From Blastobasis lacticolella (lineage: Eukaryota; Arthropoda; Insecta; Lepidoptera; Blastobasidae): DNA of 64,000 bases. This document shows, one piece after another, positions 21,322 through 32,500 of the stretch. The stretch covers positions 16,087,115 to 16,151,114 of the forward strand of contig LR990051.1 of NCBI GenBank assembly GCA_905147135.1, in the 5' to 3' direction. A program made the translations under genes and the position numbers. Each line of letters opens with the position of its first letter. Position 1 is the first letter of the stretch. The notes beneath the pieces were generated by a model. That model made no database searches and was not told the DNA's origin. It saw only the letters and a program-made list of their open reading frames with translations.

Positions 21322-22502
21322 ATGGCTGCGCCAATACAGTACTCTGAGGTGCAGATGAGCTTCCCAGATTTCGCAACAGCTGAGCATATAGCTGTAACCA
21401 TGACAGAACATAAGTTCGCGGCAGTGGCCCACATCCTGCCTGAATGCAACGTGAAGGTGCGCCTGGAGATTGATGCACCTCCAGAGGTAAGTACCAGTAT
21501 CGCAGACTACGTAAACTTAGTGAGCTGTTTTCTAGCTTTGGTAGGGATTACAAATAAGGAAAGGCCGTCCGTTATTTTAAATTTGTATGAATTTGGCAGT
21601 TTATTTCGTGCTTTTACATCGAAAAGCGGTAATTACCATTTTATATGGTTTTTACCATTTTACTTTTTTGGTTTGATTGTAAACTCTCTCGTTTTTATAA
21701 AGGACTATGACATGGGTTCAAGAGGTATATTAGAGGTCGCTTCAGAGGCAGGCAACGCATTGGTAACTCCAATGGTGTTGCCGATGTCCATAGGCGGCAG
21801 TGACCACTTTCCATCAGGTGGCCCGCCCTGCCTGCTTGTCTGCCCTATAACATAAAAAAAAGATTTATGAGTATTTGGTGGTGGTATTCAGTTGTGTAGT
21901 TTAGATATAGTGTATAACTAGATATAAGTGTATATAGTGATATAGATGATAGATCAGGGGGCTTTTACCGTTCTTTGACAAGAGAATCTTCTTCTAAGTC
22001 ACTACACTTTTGACAGAGTGGTCGTGGTCGTCGGTTGAGGATTGGCAACACGCTTCACTATCCGGCGCCACTCTTCGCGAACTGCTGCTTTCCTAGTACA
22101 CTCATAGAGAGTACCATTAACTGCAGCTTTCACTAGGCAGTACCAGCGCATCGGTTAACTTCCGCGTGGTCTTGTGCCTTCCACCTTTCCCTTGACATCT
22201 CGTCTTGAGACACGACAAAAAAAAAAGAGAGAGAACAGAATAAGCGGAATCGAAGATCTCAAATATCAAACAAGAATTACATGACACAAAATTTCAAATT
22301 GCAGGTGCCCCAGGTGCTGGTGCTGTTGAAAACGGAGTCGGCGATGGTGCCTCGCATTATCGAATTCCTGATTACGGCAGTCACAGAGGGTGACAAAGTA
22401 CCGGTCACGGAAACCAAGATCAAGAGTGGGAGTCCGTCGTTCCTCCAATGGATATCGGATTGTTTGGTGTACGATGAAAGTGAGTCATCACAGAGCTGGT
22501 AG
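21322..22502 (+). CDS. CutA: Divergent CutA-like protein (two exons, 120 residues)
   Basis: Exons 21322-21486 and 22305-22502, intron 818 bp with gtaagt donor and ttgcag acceptor, phase 0. Exon 1 gives 55 residues with FPDFATAEHIA and FAAVAHILPE; exon 2 gives VPQVLVLLKTESAMVPRIIE, KVPVTETKI and SGSPSFLQWI. This follows the CutA pattern: PD at the start, IA...AA..IP, a VL..KT strand, then a V-E-I strand and G-P-LQW-I at the end. Length is usual for the core fold. CutA1 proteins are trimeric ferredoxin-like proteins linked to metal tolerance and, in mammals, to acetylcholinesterase handling. The usual YEW-G-I segment is replaced (KVRLEIDAPPE), and the HPYEVP segment with its metal-site His is changed (EGDKVPV), so the classic function may be altered. 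The ORF reads into the intron to 21855, but that tail is LINE sequence. Confidence 0.75.
21700..21858 (+). mobile_element. LINE 3' tail, family C, in CutA-like intron
   Basis: ggactatgacatgggttcaa, gcaacgcattggtaactcc, then gaccactttccatcaggtgg and cataaaaaaaa. This is the common FK...QRIG tail plus 3' UTR. Confidence 0.75.
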
Positions 22503-23230
22503 ACGAGCATCGTACAATCGTATTCTCGTATATTAGATGAGCTGTTGTAACCAAATATTTATTTCATTCAGTTCAGTAGGGTAGAAAGGGTGAGTTTAAA
22601 AAACATATATTGTAGAGAGAGAACAAGAAAATTATCAATAACTTTTATACTACGGCGTTACCTAAATGCTTATGTGACATAGTTATTTAAGGATAAAGCT
22701 GTTTAATTATTATTGGCATAAACTGTAAGGATACTGTAATGTTTAAGTCTTTCCTGAAGTCATTGTGTTAAGTTATTTATGAAAACATTTATTTTAAAAT
22801 GCAAATTTTTGCTTTTTGTTATAGACATGTCCCCCTTCCCCATCTTAACAGTGAACCGTTACATTTAATTACATTTAAGGTTATCAACATAACTCTCTTT
22901 TGAATTTAAAAGAGAAATTAACACAGCCTTAGAGACTCTTCAAGTTTTACAAGTAATAATCGACCAGTGTTGTTGGATTAGCAAATATTTGATATAAATT
23001 GTACAGAAAATACCTATGTCCATTTGTAACTTTATAATATAGTTATAGTATCAAAAACAAGGCAACTACGAAACACTGTAAACATCAGGATGGTGGGTTA
23101 ATACGCCCTAATTAGTACTATTTAAGTAGTACCTAATTGGTACTATTTAATATCTCTACGGAATTAATTAGTACCTAATGCGTTTTAATCTTATAGGGAA
23201 AATAATTGTTGTATCAACATTGGAAACAGT
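22503..23230. other. 3' flank of CutA-like gene
   Basis: AT-rich. Parts of 22549-22800 show diverged similarity to 27030-27290, so the duplication that made the pseudogene reached past the stop codon. No other gene is seen. Confidence 0.45.
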
Positions 23231-23338
23231 TTATTTCAAGGTGCACGGAAAATAATAAATTGTTGGTTTTCGAAAACCAACAAGAACCAGCAAGAACTTT
23301 GGTTTTTATTTCGAATTTTCCGTGCATCTTGGAATGAT
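23231..23338. mobile_element. Small MITE
   Basis: Inverted termini atttcaaggtgcacggaaaa and ttttccgtgcatcttggaat with two mismatches, and a central palindrome ttggttttcgaaaaccaa. Confidence 0.6.
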
Positions 23339-23583
23339 ATTTGCATTAGGTGTTGCATATTTTGGTAGGAACCAATAACGTTCTTAATATTGACTTAGTC
23401 CAAGCCGTAACTATCATACACAACAATAGCATTGCACGAGAATATTAATATACGCTATAACATTGAAACGCTTTAGTCACTAACTATTTATGTAGAGCTG
23501 AGGTACTTAATAGGACAAATTAGGTACTTCTTCTTCTTATCGAGTCGATGGACACCCAACTATTCTAGTGGTCGAGCTACGTA

Positions 23584-24516
23584 AAAAAAAACCGCAAATC
23601 GATGTACAGGATAGCCGTTTGGTACACGGGTACTTTAGGTTAAAACAATCATTTTGACCGGTAGTTCCTAAAAATATTCCCAGGGGGGGGCCAGTAATAT
23701 TGACATTATTTTTTAATATGGGAATCGAAATTTTTTTTTTCGGAATCCTATCGTGTTTGGTATCAAATGAAAGGGCATCATAAGCCGGAAGCCGAAGCAT
23801 AGGAGACGGATTAGTAAATTTTTATAATATATACGCCAAATGACTCTTAATATGCCCATATCCAAAGACAAAAAGGCGATTTAAAAAATATTTTAATTTA
23901 CAAATTTTAAAATATTTTTTTCTTTATTAAAAAGTTGAGATTTAGTAAGTAAAGAGAGGAAAGGGGGAGGGGGAGATAGAAACCGTAAGAGCATTATTTT
24001 ACATAGATAATAGCATAAAACACAATAATAATAGTACAGTACAGTAGAGTTCGATAAGTTTAAAAAAATACTAACTCTCAACTTTTTAATAAAGAAAAAA
24101 ATATTTTAAAATTAGTAAATTAAAATATTTTTTAAATCGCCTTTTTGTCGTTGGATATGGGTATATTTAGAGACATTTGGCGTATGTTATACAAAAATTT
24201 ACTAATCCGTCTCCTACCTGGAGGAGTCCAAACTTGGTATGTTTTGAAAATATTTCGTGGATTTTTAGAAAACAGGTGGCCGAATGGTATTGGTGTAGTA
24301 TATTTTTAGAACCGGCTCATGATGCCCTTTCATTTGATACCAAACACGATAGGAATCTGAGAAAAAAAAATTCAAATCCCATATAAAAAATTAATATCGA
24401 TATTACTGCTCCCCCCCTGGGAATATTTTTAGGAACTACCGGTCAAAATGATTGTTTAAACCTAAAGTACTCGTATACTAAACAGCTATCCTGTACATCG
24501 ATTTGCGGTTTTTTGC
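23584..24516. mobile_element. Giant inverted repeat (foldback element)
   Basis: Left arm about 23584-23940, spacer of about 140 bp (polypurine block aggaaagggggagggggag near 23956-23976), right arm about 24080-24516. Matching words run the full length: accgcaaatcgatgtacagg pairs with cctgtacatcgatttgcggt, tttgaccggtagttcctaaa with tttaggaactaccggtcaaa, and tttggtatcaaatgaaaggg with ccctttcatttgataccaaa. The right arm holds about 90 bp extra (24222-24310). No transposase. Transcription across it would make a long hairpin RNA. Confidence 0.85.
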
Positions 24517-24548
24517 CAATATTTGCTGTGTACACCGTCCACTATTCC

Positions 24549-24662
24549 CTATACTTGGTTCGCCCAGTATTCGGCGACGCATACAGAATTTGGATTGGCC
24601 TCGAACAAGTCCTCCATTGTGCAAGTTTTAGGACACGCCAAGCACGAGACGAGGTGGGCCAT
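24549..24662 (-). other. Unassigned 37-residue ORF, possible first exon
   Basis: The ATG at 24662 has a good insect context (CAAACCATGG). The frame reads MAHLVSCLACPKTCTMEDLF, then EANPNSVCVAEYWANQV to a TAG that overlaps a possible GTATAG donor. Cysteine-rich and natural in composition, but no second exon was found. It may be chance. Confidence 0.2.
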
Positions 24663-25149
24663 GGTTTGCAGAGAAACACACAGTCACAGGAATAATTTTC
24701 CTTTACATAACTCCATCTGAAAAAGTACTTAATATAACGCAATATTTATAAGTACCTAGATTGATATTCTGAGACGTTTGTACACAATCTTCATAGCTGG
24801 ACGGTAGATTACTTATAATCTACATAATCTCAGCGTATAGTAGCTTAAAAGAAGGTTGATTCAAAACATTTCTTACTAAACACCATTCCTCTACCAGTAA
24901 CAATAGACTTGAAGCAGAAATACCCTTGTAAGTTTGCTAACGAGAAAATTAAGGTGCAAGTTATCCATACTTCCTCTGTTCCTTGCGGTAAAACATTTAA
25001 ATGCATCAAAATGGCTGAGCCAATAACGTACTCCGAGATGCAGATGTGCTTCCCTGATTTCATAACAACTGAGCAAGTAGCTGAAGCCCTGACGATCCAT
25101 AGGATGGCGGGCGTGATCCACATTCTGCCGGAATATTTATACCGTAAAA

Positions 25150-25392
25150 GTGCGCAGGAAAGGCAGTATTCATAAATATTCAGAGGTTAGTACCACTGAT
25201 GCTGCGACAGAAGACAGTAAGTCTACAGAGGATAGTCCATCGGGCGGAGTTCCAGGTTCTGAAGATGACGACGACGTCCAGTTTTATGATTCGGAGCATA
25301 GGAACATTGAGTTCATCGATATCGAGAAATTTCTAGAGGTTAGTACGACGGTTGAGTGGAATGGAAGGAAGGTGGATATCAGAAATGCATGA
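25150..25392 (+). other. Acidic ORF arising in the CutA-like pseudogene
   Basis: In the frame opened by the 4-base shift an 80-codon ORF runs on: RRKGSIHKYSEVSTTDAATE, then GGVPGSEDDDDVQFYDSE and RNIEFIDIEKFLEVSTTVEW. The EVSTT word occurs twice, each time over a GAG/GTTAGTAC string that equals the parental splice donor. No family recognised; probably non-functional read-through. Confidence 0.25.
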
Positions 25393-25575
25393 CGTCACAG
25401 TCATTCCAGAGATATGGTATCATGCAATTGGAGATCGGCAGTACCGTTCCTGGACTGTCTAAACTCGTGAATCGTCGTTCAAAATTACAAAAAACCGTTC
25501 GTAACATAGTTGGCAGTTACCTATTTCGTTCTGTGATCGAAAAAGGGCGTTTAGGGGGTGGATAATCTTTATTGA

Positions 25576-25815
25576 CGACCTGAATGGTTCAGTGGTCAAC
25601 ATGCCGGTCTGCCACGCAAGAGGGCACGGGTTCGATTCCCGGCTGGGCAGAAATTGATATGATGAATTTTAATTTCTGTTACGGGTTTGGGTGTTCTATG
25701 TATAATAAGTATGTATTAAAAAGTATTTAAGTAGCTTATCAGTTATCTAGCACCCATAACACAAGCTTTGCTTAGTTTGGGGCTAGATGGCGCTGTGTGA
25801 ATTTGTCCACGAATA
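25576..25815 (+). mobile_element. SINE-B copy
   Basis: tRNA-derived head gacgacctgaatggttcagt with B box GGGTTCGATTCCC, then the body phrases aattttaatttctgttacgg and ctagatggcgctgtgtgaat, and a TTATTTA-rich tail. Related copies at 31942, 34428, 40392 (minus) and 41578. Confidence 0.85.
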
Positions 25816-26084
25816 TTTATTATTTATTTATTATTAGAAAATCGAACAAAATTTTTGTGATGATTGACATAAATGTCTTCTAAAGCCGTTATTCGTAATT
25901 TCGGATGCTATCTCATGAGTGTGTGGTGGTATTTTGGGTGCTGGATTCGGTCCCATAAACAAGGGTTTGGTTCTAAATCTGTTCAGAAATATAATGAAGG
26001 TTTATTGCGCGACCGAAATTACGTCGCTCACAATAATACGCTCGTTTTGGCGAAGGGTTTTTATACCATTAATTGTAAGGTGGC

Positions 26085-26330
26085 ACACAAGTTTCCGACC
26101 TGCCTGATGGTAAGCAGTTACCGCAGCTTATGGACGTTTGCAACACCAGGGGTACCTATCACTACCGTTTTATCCACCCTGTAAAAACCTTTTCACCTCT
26201 TTCTTGAAGAACTTTATGTTGTATAATATTCTCCGGGAAAAACCTCTCCAGGGATCTAATTCCACAACCATAGCGTGCGTGGGAGTAAGTTCCTTTCAAA
26301 CGGCATAGTTCGCGACCATTATTAGGTTCC
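26085..26330 (-). mobile_element. LINE fragment, Jockey-like
   Basis: The minus strand reads FERNLLPRTLWLWN, a stop, then IPGEVFP, followed across a shift by FFKKEVKRFLQGG and a cctgatggtaagcagttacc tail (plus reading). Dead fragment. Confidence 0.6.
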
Positions 26331-26562
26331 AAAGATCATCAAGTGATCTTTCACGGAACAAAATGGTTCATGCTCCCTCTCCCACGCCCCGCACACCGCG
26401 TTAAGCCCTGACTGAATCTTGACAGTGCCGCCACTCCCCGCAAACTATTGTATCAGCTGTGAGGTTGATGCGGCAAGTCGAGGATATGACTCTTTAGTAC
26501 CTACCTTGTGGAGGAGACCAGCTGTGAACTAGTATAGGCTGAGGACGTAGACTCTTGAGTCA

Positions 26563-26780
26563 TCATCTTGGTGTTAATATCCCGGTTGTGCTATCGCGCC
26601 CGGTGTTGGCCTTGACCATGATCCAGGATATGGCAGATTAGATAATTAAAGTGGAGCGACTGCTATCTAACCTCCTACGCTACCAGGGGAACCTGGCCAC
26701 ATTGGACAATGGATACACATTCAGTTGCCTGTATGGTTGGCACTAAACTAATGTAAATAACTCGGAAAAGCCTGTGAGAG
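26563..26780 (-). mobile_element. SINE-A copy, internally deleted
   Basis: catcatcttggtgttaatat, ccttgaccatgatccaggat and gatacacattcagttgcctg are present; the segment around the ctcaccgtaagagc box and the tRNA head are missing. Confidence 0.65.
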
Positions 26781-27424
26781 ACACAAATTGAAATTGCAGG
26801 TGCTGGTGGTAGTGAGAACAGAGACGATGATTGTGCCTCGTATAATAAACTGACTACAGGTATTCATGGTGCTGGCAGAGTGGAGATCACGGAGACCAGG
26901 TTCACTGGTGGGAATCCGCCATCCTAAATTGGATATCGAGTTGTCTGGTATACATTGATAGTGATGTTGACATCCTGTCCGTATAATTTGCTGCATATTA
27001 CAAGCGTTCTTTTTACGACTTAGTAATTACTTATTTCATACAGATCAATTGGGTAGGGAATATAAAATATGAAAAACACGAAAATCCTTCTTCTATTGTG
27101 TTTTAATTTTGTTTTATCAATAATAACTTACAAATTACAGCATAAAATGCTAATGAGACTCAATAATGAGACAGTGTTATCAACGGGAAAAATAATAATT
27201 ATTTTTATAATAATAACATCGATTGTGAGGATAGAATTCCCGAATTAATTGTAACCATTAAGTTATTTCTAAAAAATACATTTATTTTTTGTATAAACTT
27301 GTGTTTCTTTCTTTTCTCTTCTTACAAATAAAATACACAAAATATATGGCAGCCTCTTATAATAGTTATACATTATAATATGGTATTTACATCGATATTT
27401 TAAGAACAATGGTGTAAGTACACT

Positions 27425-27665
27425 TTCTACGTTAGATATTAGTGGCTAGAAGACAACTTTGTGGGTTGGTATACCACCAATTAGTAGGTAGGTCTCATGT
27501 ATAATTTCTGATACATGGTAAGGAGACAATCGATCAAGTAAATCAAAGTCAGTCCGTAAGATAATTAATTAATGATACTTGAGGTACTGACTGTGTACCT
27601 GCTGTTGGTCAATAAAATAAGAAATACAAAATGTCACCTACATGCATTGGGCCAGCCATTTTTGC
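27425..27665 (+). repeat. Interspersed repeat family D
   Basis: Second copy of the element at 11705-12080; shares attagtggctagaagacaac, tttgtgggttggtatacca and gatcaagtaaatcaaa. Confidence 0.5.
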
Positions 27666-27724
27666 ACGTTTACATTTCATTACAGCATAATTATTAAAAC
27701 AAGGTAACAATCAATTACTTATAA

Positions 27725-27945
27725 GTACGTGGTAGATTGGCCGTGTGGTGTCCGGCAGGGTTGGATAGCACCTACCCCTTACAATCGTAGGTGTCGTAAG
27801 GGGACTAACGTTTTCGAGGCGAAAGATCTAGTCTCCGTAGGGTGGAAAATGGGCAGCAGCGTTTTCCATTGTTATATTAAAAACACTGCGATTTCTAACC
27901 GGCCTTCGAAGCATGGAGATTATGGCAATAACCTGCCCTGTGCTA
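27725..27945 (+). repeat. Interspersed repeat family B
   Basis: ccgtgtggtgtccggcagg, gtgtcgtaaggggactaacg, gttttccattgttatatt and ggagattatggcaataacct. Joined at its 3' side to a SINE-B 3' part (about 27960-28120). Confidence 0.7.
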
Positions 27946-27989
27946 GCCGAGTTGGTGTTGTTATAGTATTTACTATATATAAAAATTAT

Positions 27990-28120
27990 GTCAGTATTTT
28001 GTCTAGCACCCATAGAACAATCAGCTCTAGAGTGTACGGAACCCCCAGTAAGGTTGGGGCTGCTTACTAGGGTTACAAGGTTTTACAAGCTTTGCTTAGT
28101 TTGGGCCTACATTGAGATGT
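27990..28120 (+). mobile_element. SINE-B 3' part with an insertion
   Basis: tctagcacccatagaacaa and acaagctttgcttagtttgg are SINE-B words separated by about 60 unrelated bases; the tRNA head is absent. Confidence 0.55.
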
Positions 28121-28610
28121 GTTTTTCGTTTTGTTAATCTATACTTCTATACAATACTAATATTAGAGAAAAGATTTTCATTTTTGTTTGTAATTAATAA
28201 ACTCCAAAACTACTGGATCGATTTCAATTTTTTTCCAAAATAGAAATCTACGTTATTCCCGAGTGGCATAGACTACTTTTTATCCCGGGTAAATAGTAGG
28301 GTCCTGCGGGAAAGTTGATTGTTTACAGAGATCCGAACTGCGCTCGGGTGAGTGCGCAGTTTCACATAAAATAGGTCTAAGTACCCACATGTAAACTTTC
28401 GGGATCACGTTTAAAGTGCATACCTAACCGATACAATTTCAAACTGCATTCCTACAACTTCCCTTCGATTTTTTTACATATCATACTATTTAATGAACTA
28501 CCTAAACTTTGATCGAGCTAATAAGGGTTCGACTTTTTTTGATAAAGAAAGAGATTATAATAAGAAATAGTACAAAACCCGAGCTCGCGTTTGATAATAT
28601 TTTCAATATT

Positions 28611-28834
28611 ACGTTATCAAAGCCAATGAAATGATCTAGACACCAATATCTATGGCTGTGGTTCGTTAAAAGATATTGTTTCTAAGTTATACAGGTTTTA
28701 AAATTTGTATGGAAATCGTAAATCCCGCGTAACTTTACAAGAAAATATTATATGAATGAAAAACTGAAAAACTACAAGCATCAATATTTCGTTTCTGGAT
28801 CACGTATACAAAATGTCATTGGCTTTGATAACGT
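28611..28834. mobile_element. MITE-like inverted repeat
   Basis: Perfect 19-bp termini acgttatcaaagccaatga and tcattggctttgataacgt, 224 bp overall. The similarity may extend outward at lower identity. Confidence 0.6.
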
Positions 28835-29126
28835 TTGTATGGAGTTGTATGGAGCGCGCTCGAGAGAGACTACTCTTAGCTAATACAATACTGAACACGG
28901 AAATAATTGATTAAATTTCGTGTTGGTATGGGCATCGAACCACCTTAAGTATTGTGTCACTCTTGTGGGATAAAGTTTATACAGATACAGTGCCAACTTA
29001 TCTAACCCGGTGGCCGAAGTTGGAACTAAGCGTTGCCATTAAGAAATGTCATTTCCTAACACACCACACCTGCGGGGTTATTGCCTAACTCAGTTGGCAA
29101 CTGAATTTGACACTAGATAATTATAC

Positions 29127-29224
29127 ACTACGTCAATCCTACTACGTCAATACTACTACGTCAATACTACTACGTCAATACTACTACGTCAATACTACTA
29201 CGTCAATACTACTATGTATATACT
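29127..29224. repeat. 15-bp minisatellite
   Basis: About six copies of tactactacgtcaat, the first and last degenerate, about 130 bp beyond the spatzle stop codon. Confidence 0.9.
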
Positions 29225-29350
29225 ACAATGGCGTCTACCAAATTAGAGTAGCATAAGAGTTTTTTATGTCAAATTCAGTCCACTGCGATGGCCAATATTA
29301 CTCCGTGGTAATCTGGTCAGAAAAGTTTGTGGCTCTAGTTATCTACGTAT

Positions 29351-29531
29351 TTAGCCGTGGTGTGCGACAACGCAGGAGCAGCAACTCGGCACCTGGAACT
29401 GCAGGTCATAGGTGGGTTCCCCATCCGCGCCGATCGCGACCAGCGTCCGGCTCACGTGCTTCTGCTGGCACCTGGCCCTATACCCGGAGTGGAAGTAGGC
29501 GACGCCCTCGCCGCAGGTTGGTTTGCCGGCG
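29351..29531 (-). CDS. spz: spatzle exon 6 (cystine knot C-terminus, stop)
   Basis: Encodes the end of the split Asp252, then AGKPTCGEGVAYFHSGYRAR and onward to FQVPSCCSCVVAHHG and TAA. Acceptor tctttcag. It carries five of the seven knot cysteines. Confidence 0.95.
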
Positions 29532-32500
29532 CTGAAAGACGGAAAAGATAGTTAAAACCTTGGGAAGATAAAAGCTTTATAGTGCATTGGGAGCTTAGGT
29601 GGTTAAGGTATACGACTCGTAAGTGAGAGGTACCCAGTACGAATCCTAATGCGGAACCAATGACTCTTTTCTTAGTTATATACATTGGTTTAATGGTAAC
29701 CGATGCTCTTACGGTGAGGGAAAACATCGTGATGAAACCTACTGCACATTTCGGCGACAGAAATGTGTAATCATTATCCAATGGGTCACGGAGGTTAGAT
29801 GCCAGTCGCTCCACTGTAATTACCTGATCTGCCAAAAAATTTTTTGTTTTAAATATATTATGGTATTCGGTGATAAACGAGCAGAGAGCCCACCTGATGG
29901 TAAATGGTAACTGTCGCCCATAAACATCTACAATTCATACATTTAGGTTGCAGGTAACAAAAACGCAGAGCCGAAGGTGCCTTGTCACTGTGAGGACTAA
30001 GATTAAATGCCTTATGCCTGTGATTTCGCTGGCTACCTTATCCTTCAAACCGAAACACAACAATGCAAGCATTGTTGCTTGGCGGCAGAAATAGACAAGG
30101 CAGTGGTACTCACCCAGGCGGACTCCTTAGGCTTGACAGAGTCCTACCACCTGATGTTTTTGACGAATTGGCAAACAAAATACTGGGGGTGGTAACAAAA
30201 AGGTGCAAGGGGAACTTACTCGCAAACCTCGACGCGGTATGCTTGCACTGGAGAGTCAGTGTTGACGATGAAGTGCCATTCGCCTTTCTTATCGGGAGCA
30301 GCACGCGGCATCACCAACTGAAAAAGCAAGTTAACGATTGTAGCAGAGATTAAAGACTCTCAGCAGGTCTCACTGAAAACCAGCGCTCCGGTGCACGCCG
30401 GGGCATAATGCTGAGTGAGGGCCTTTTTCCACAAACACACCACCATTACACGTATACTACAAATCAAGTATATACATCGGCACTGTGTCAACCAGTCTTC
30501 CCGTGTATTTTATGTTGTAATAATTGTATTATTTTTGTGTTTATTTGTTTTCTTGTATCTTTTCAATGTTGTGGTGTAACAACACCACATACATTACATA
30601 ACAACAAATAACATTATTTGACACAAACAATAGTGTATGTCAATAAATATTCTTTATTTCTCTCATATGGTAGCTAATTTATATAATTAAAGACACTACT
30701 TCGGGCGGCCGTTTGGCAGTTTTACGCGTTTTGGGTATTCTGCTACTATTAATACTGCCGTTGAGCTGCTATTCTGTCTTGAGGGCGTCCTACACTGGCC
30801 GAGTCGCGGTAAAGAACTCATTTATGCCAGATATTGATCACGTAAAGGTATAGTTACCCTCTCTTGGAAGGAGCAAAGCTCGATGGTTTCCTCAGGTGAC
30901 CCGATCCGCTGCTCGATTTTGGGGTCCAGCGTTTCCAGAACCAGGGTGCCCGTCAAATTTGATTTCTGCAGCTGAAACGATACATGTTATATATGGATTA
31001 CTGGATTACTGGTGGAGAACAACCATGTCTCGAACTTCATGCACATTACAATGGCGGACTTAAGGCAACATATTAGATACCAATGCCATCCAAAATATGA
31101 ATGCATTTATACCGCGATACCACTCTATACCTCCTTTACGCTTGCTCAGTGAATTTATTAAGCAGTACAAGTAAAAGTTGTGAATTTAAATACATTTTTA
31201 TTTTTGTCTATTCCATTGAAGCCAACCCTATTCCAAATTATAAGTCGCAGTAACCAACAGGTACGTATTAGCGCCGTCTCCGCCCACAAGATGTCTGCGG
31301 ATACGCATACAACCATTAACATGAGACGACACAATATGATCGACACGTGTTGCGCTTTTCCACGTTAAATATACCTAGTGTCAAATAAGAAGAGACTTGG
31401 CGGGTCACGTGGTTCGACTTGCGCTGTTACGATTACCTGCGCGAAATCCCCTACACTACCATTCACAAGTCTCTTCTTTCATGTTATACTCTCAGAACAG
31501 ATGAGCTAAAGGCATAGAACAAATAAGTAGGCTAAAGGCATAAACGCCGGCAGACTCATGATCACTCAGGAGTACAACAGGTTGTAATTGGAGGCGTCGT
31601 ATCGCTAAGAAAAGTCCAAATTTAGGACACAAAAAAAACTTTTATTGTACCAGATTTTGCAAGGGTAAACCAATATTTTGTAGGTCTCCTAAACCGCTAC
31701 TACCGCTACAAAATAAAATATTTCTTGAACTCGATTACGTACAATAACCTACGGCGCCCTTACAGTGGGACGGTATCATTTTGTCACAGAATAGATAATA
31801 CTTGCTTATAGGCTTAGGTATTATTTGCATGTAGGCATGCTATGTTCACGGAGGCGAAACCGCTAGTGTTGACAATAGTATGCCTTGATCTCTCGGTCAA
31901 CTACTGGCTTTATTTCATGAAAAATACCTATATGAAATCTGTTGACGACCTGAGCTAAACCAGTGGTCAACATCGGTCTGCTATGCAAGAAGTCCCGGGT
32001 TCGATTCCCGGCCGGACAGAAATTGAAGGTCTGTTACGGGTCTAGGTGTTCTATGTCCTATAATAAGTATGTATTTTAAAAGTATTTTAGTAGTTTATCA
32101 GTTGTCTAACACCCATAAGCTTACTTACTTTGGGACTAGGGGATCATACGTAACGGGAACCTACTGTTGTCGCTAATGTTTACATTAAGCCGAAACCACA
32201 TTCAATCAGGTAGAGCTCGTCTAATTTAAAATGACGCGCCCCACTATCGCATTAAGGCACACAAGCAAGTTTAAAATATGGACGCAATACATATACAAAT
32301 GCCGTTGTAATTGGTCATTCAGTTGCCGGTGAGATTCAAACGTAGGAGAACGCGTCGTTCATTGGCTCCCACACAGATGAAGTGTCGTTATCAATATTTG
32401 CACTCACACATCGAAATCAACTAACTAAGTAGTGGGGCGCGTCATTTTAGACAAGACGAGCTCTAGCCCTCAAACAAAAAAAAAATTACCTCCGACAATA

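Larger units (their letters stand above)
25011..26980 (+). pseudogene. CutA-like pseudogene (tandem duplicate)
   Basis: The first exon matches 21322-21486: MAEPITYSEMQMCFPDF, TTEQVAEALTIHRMAGVIHI, LPE. A 4-base gain where the parent reads ECNVK shifts the frame. The exon 2 equivalent starts at 26800 after aaattgcag, lacks 9 bases, reads VLVVVRTETMIVPRIIN, then meets a TGA. A further frameshift and a stop follow in the segment matching SGSPSFLQW. The intervening sequence holds SINE-B (25576), a LINE fragment (26085) and a SINE-A fragment (26563). Not able to make a CutA fold. Confidence 0.75.

Noticed and set aside
29127..29224. CRISPR-like array
   Set aside because: 15-bp units in direct tandem with no spacers, in a eukaryotic scaffold.
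29266..29551. Plus-strand ORFs (89 and 64 codons) over spatzle exon 6
   Set aside because: Antisense to the cystine-knot exon, with no domain of their own.
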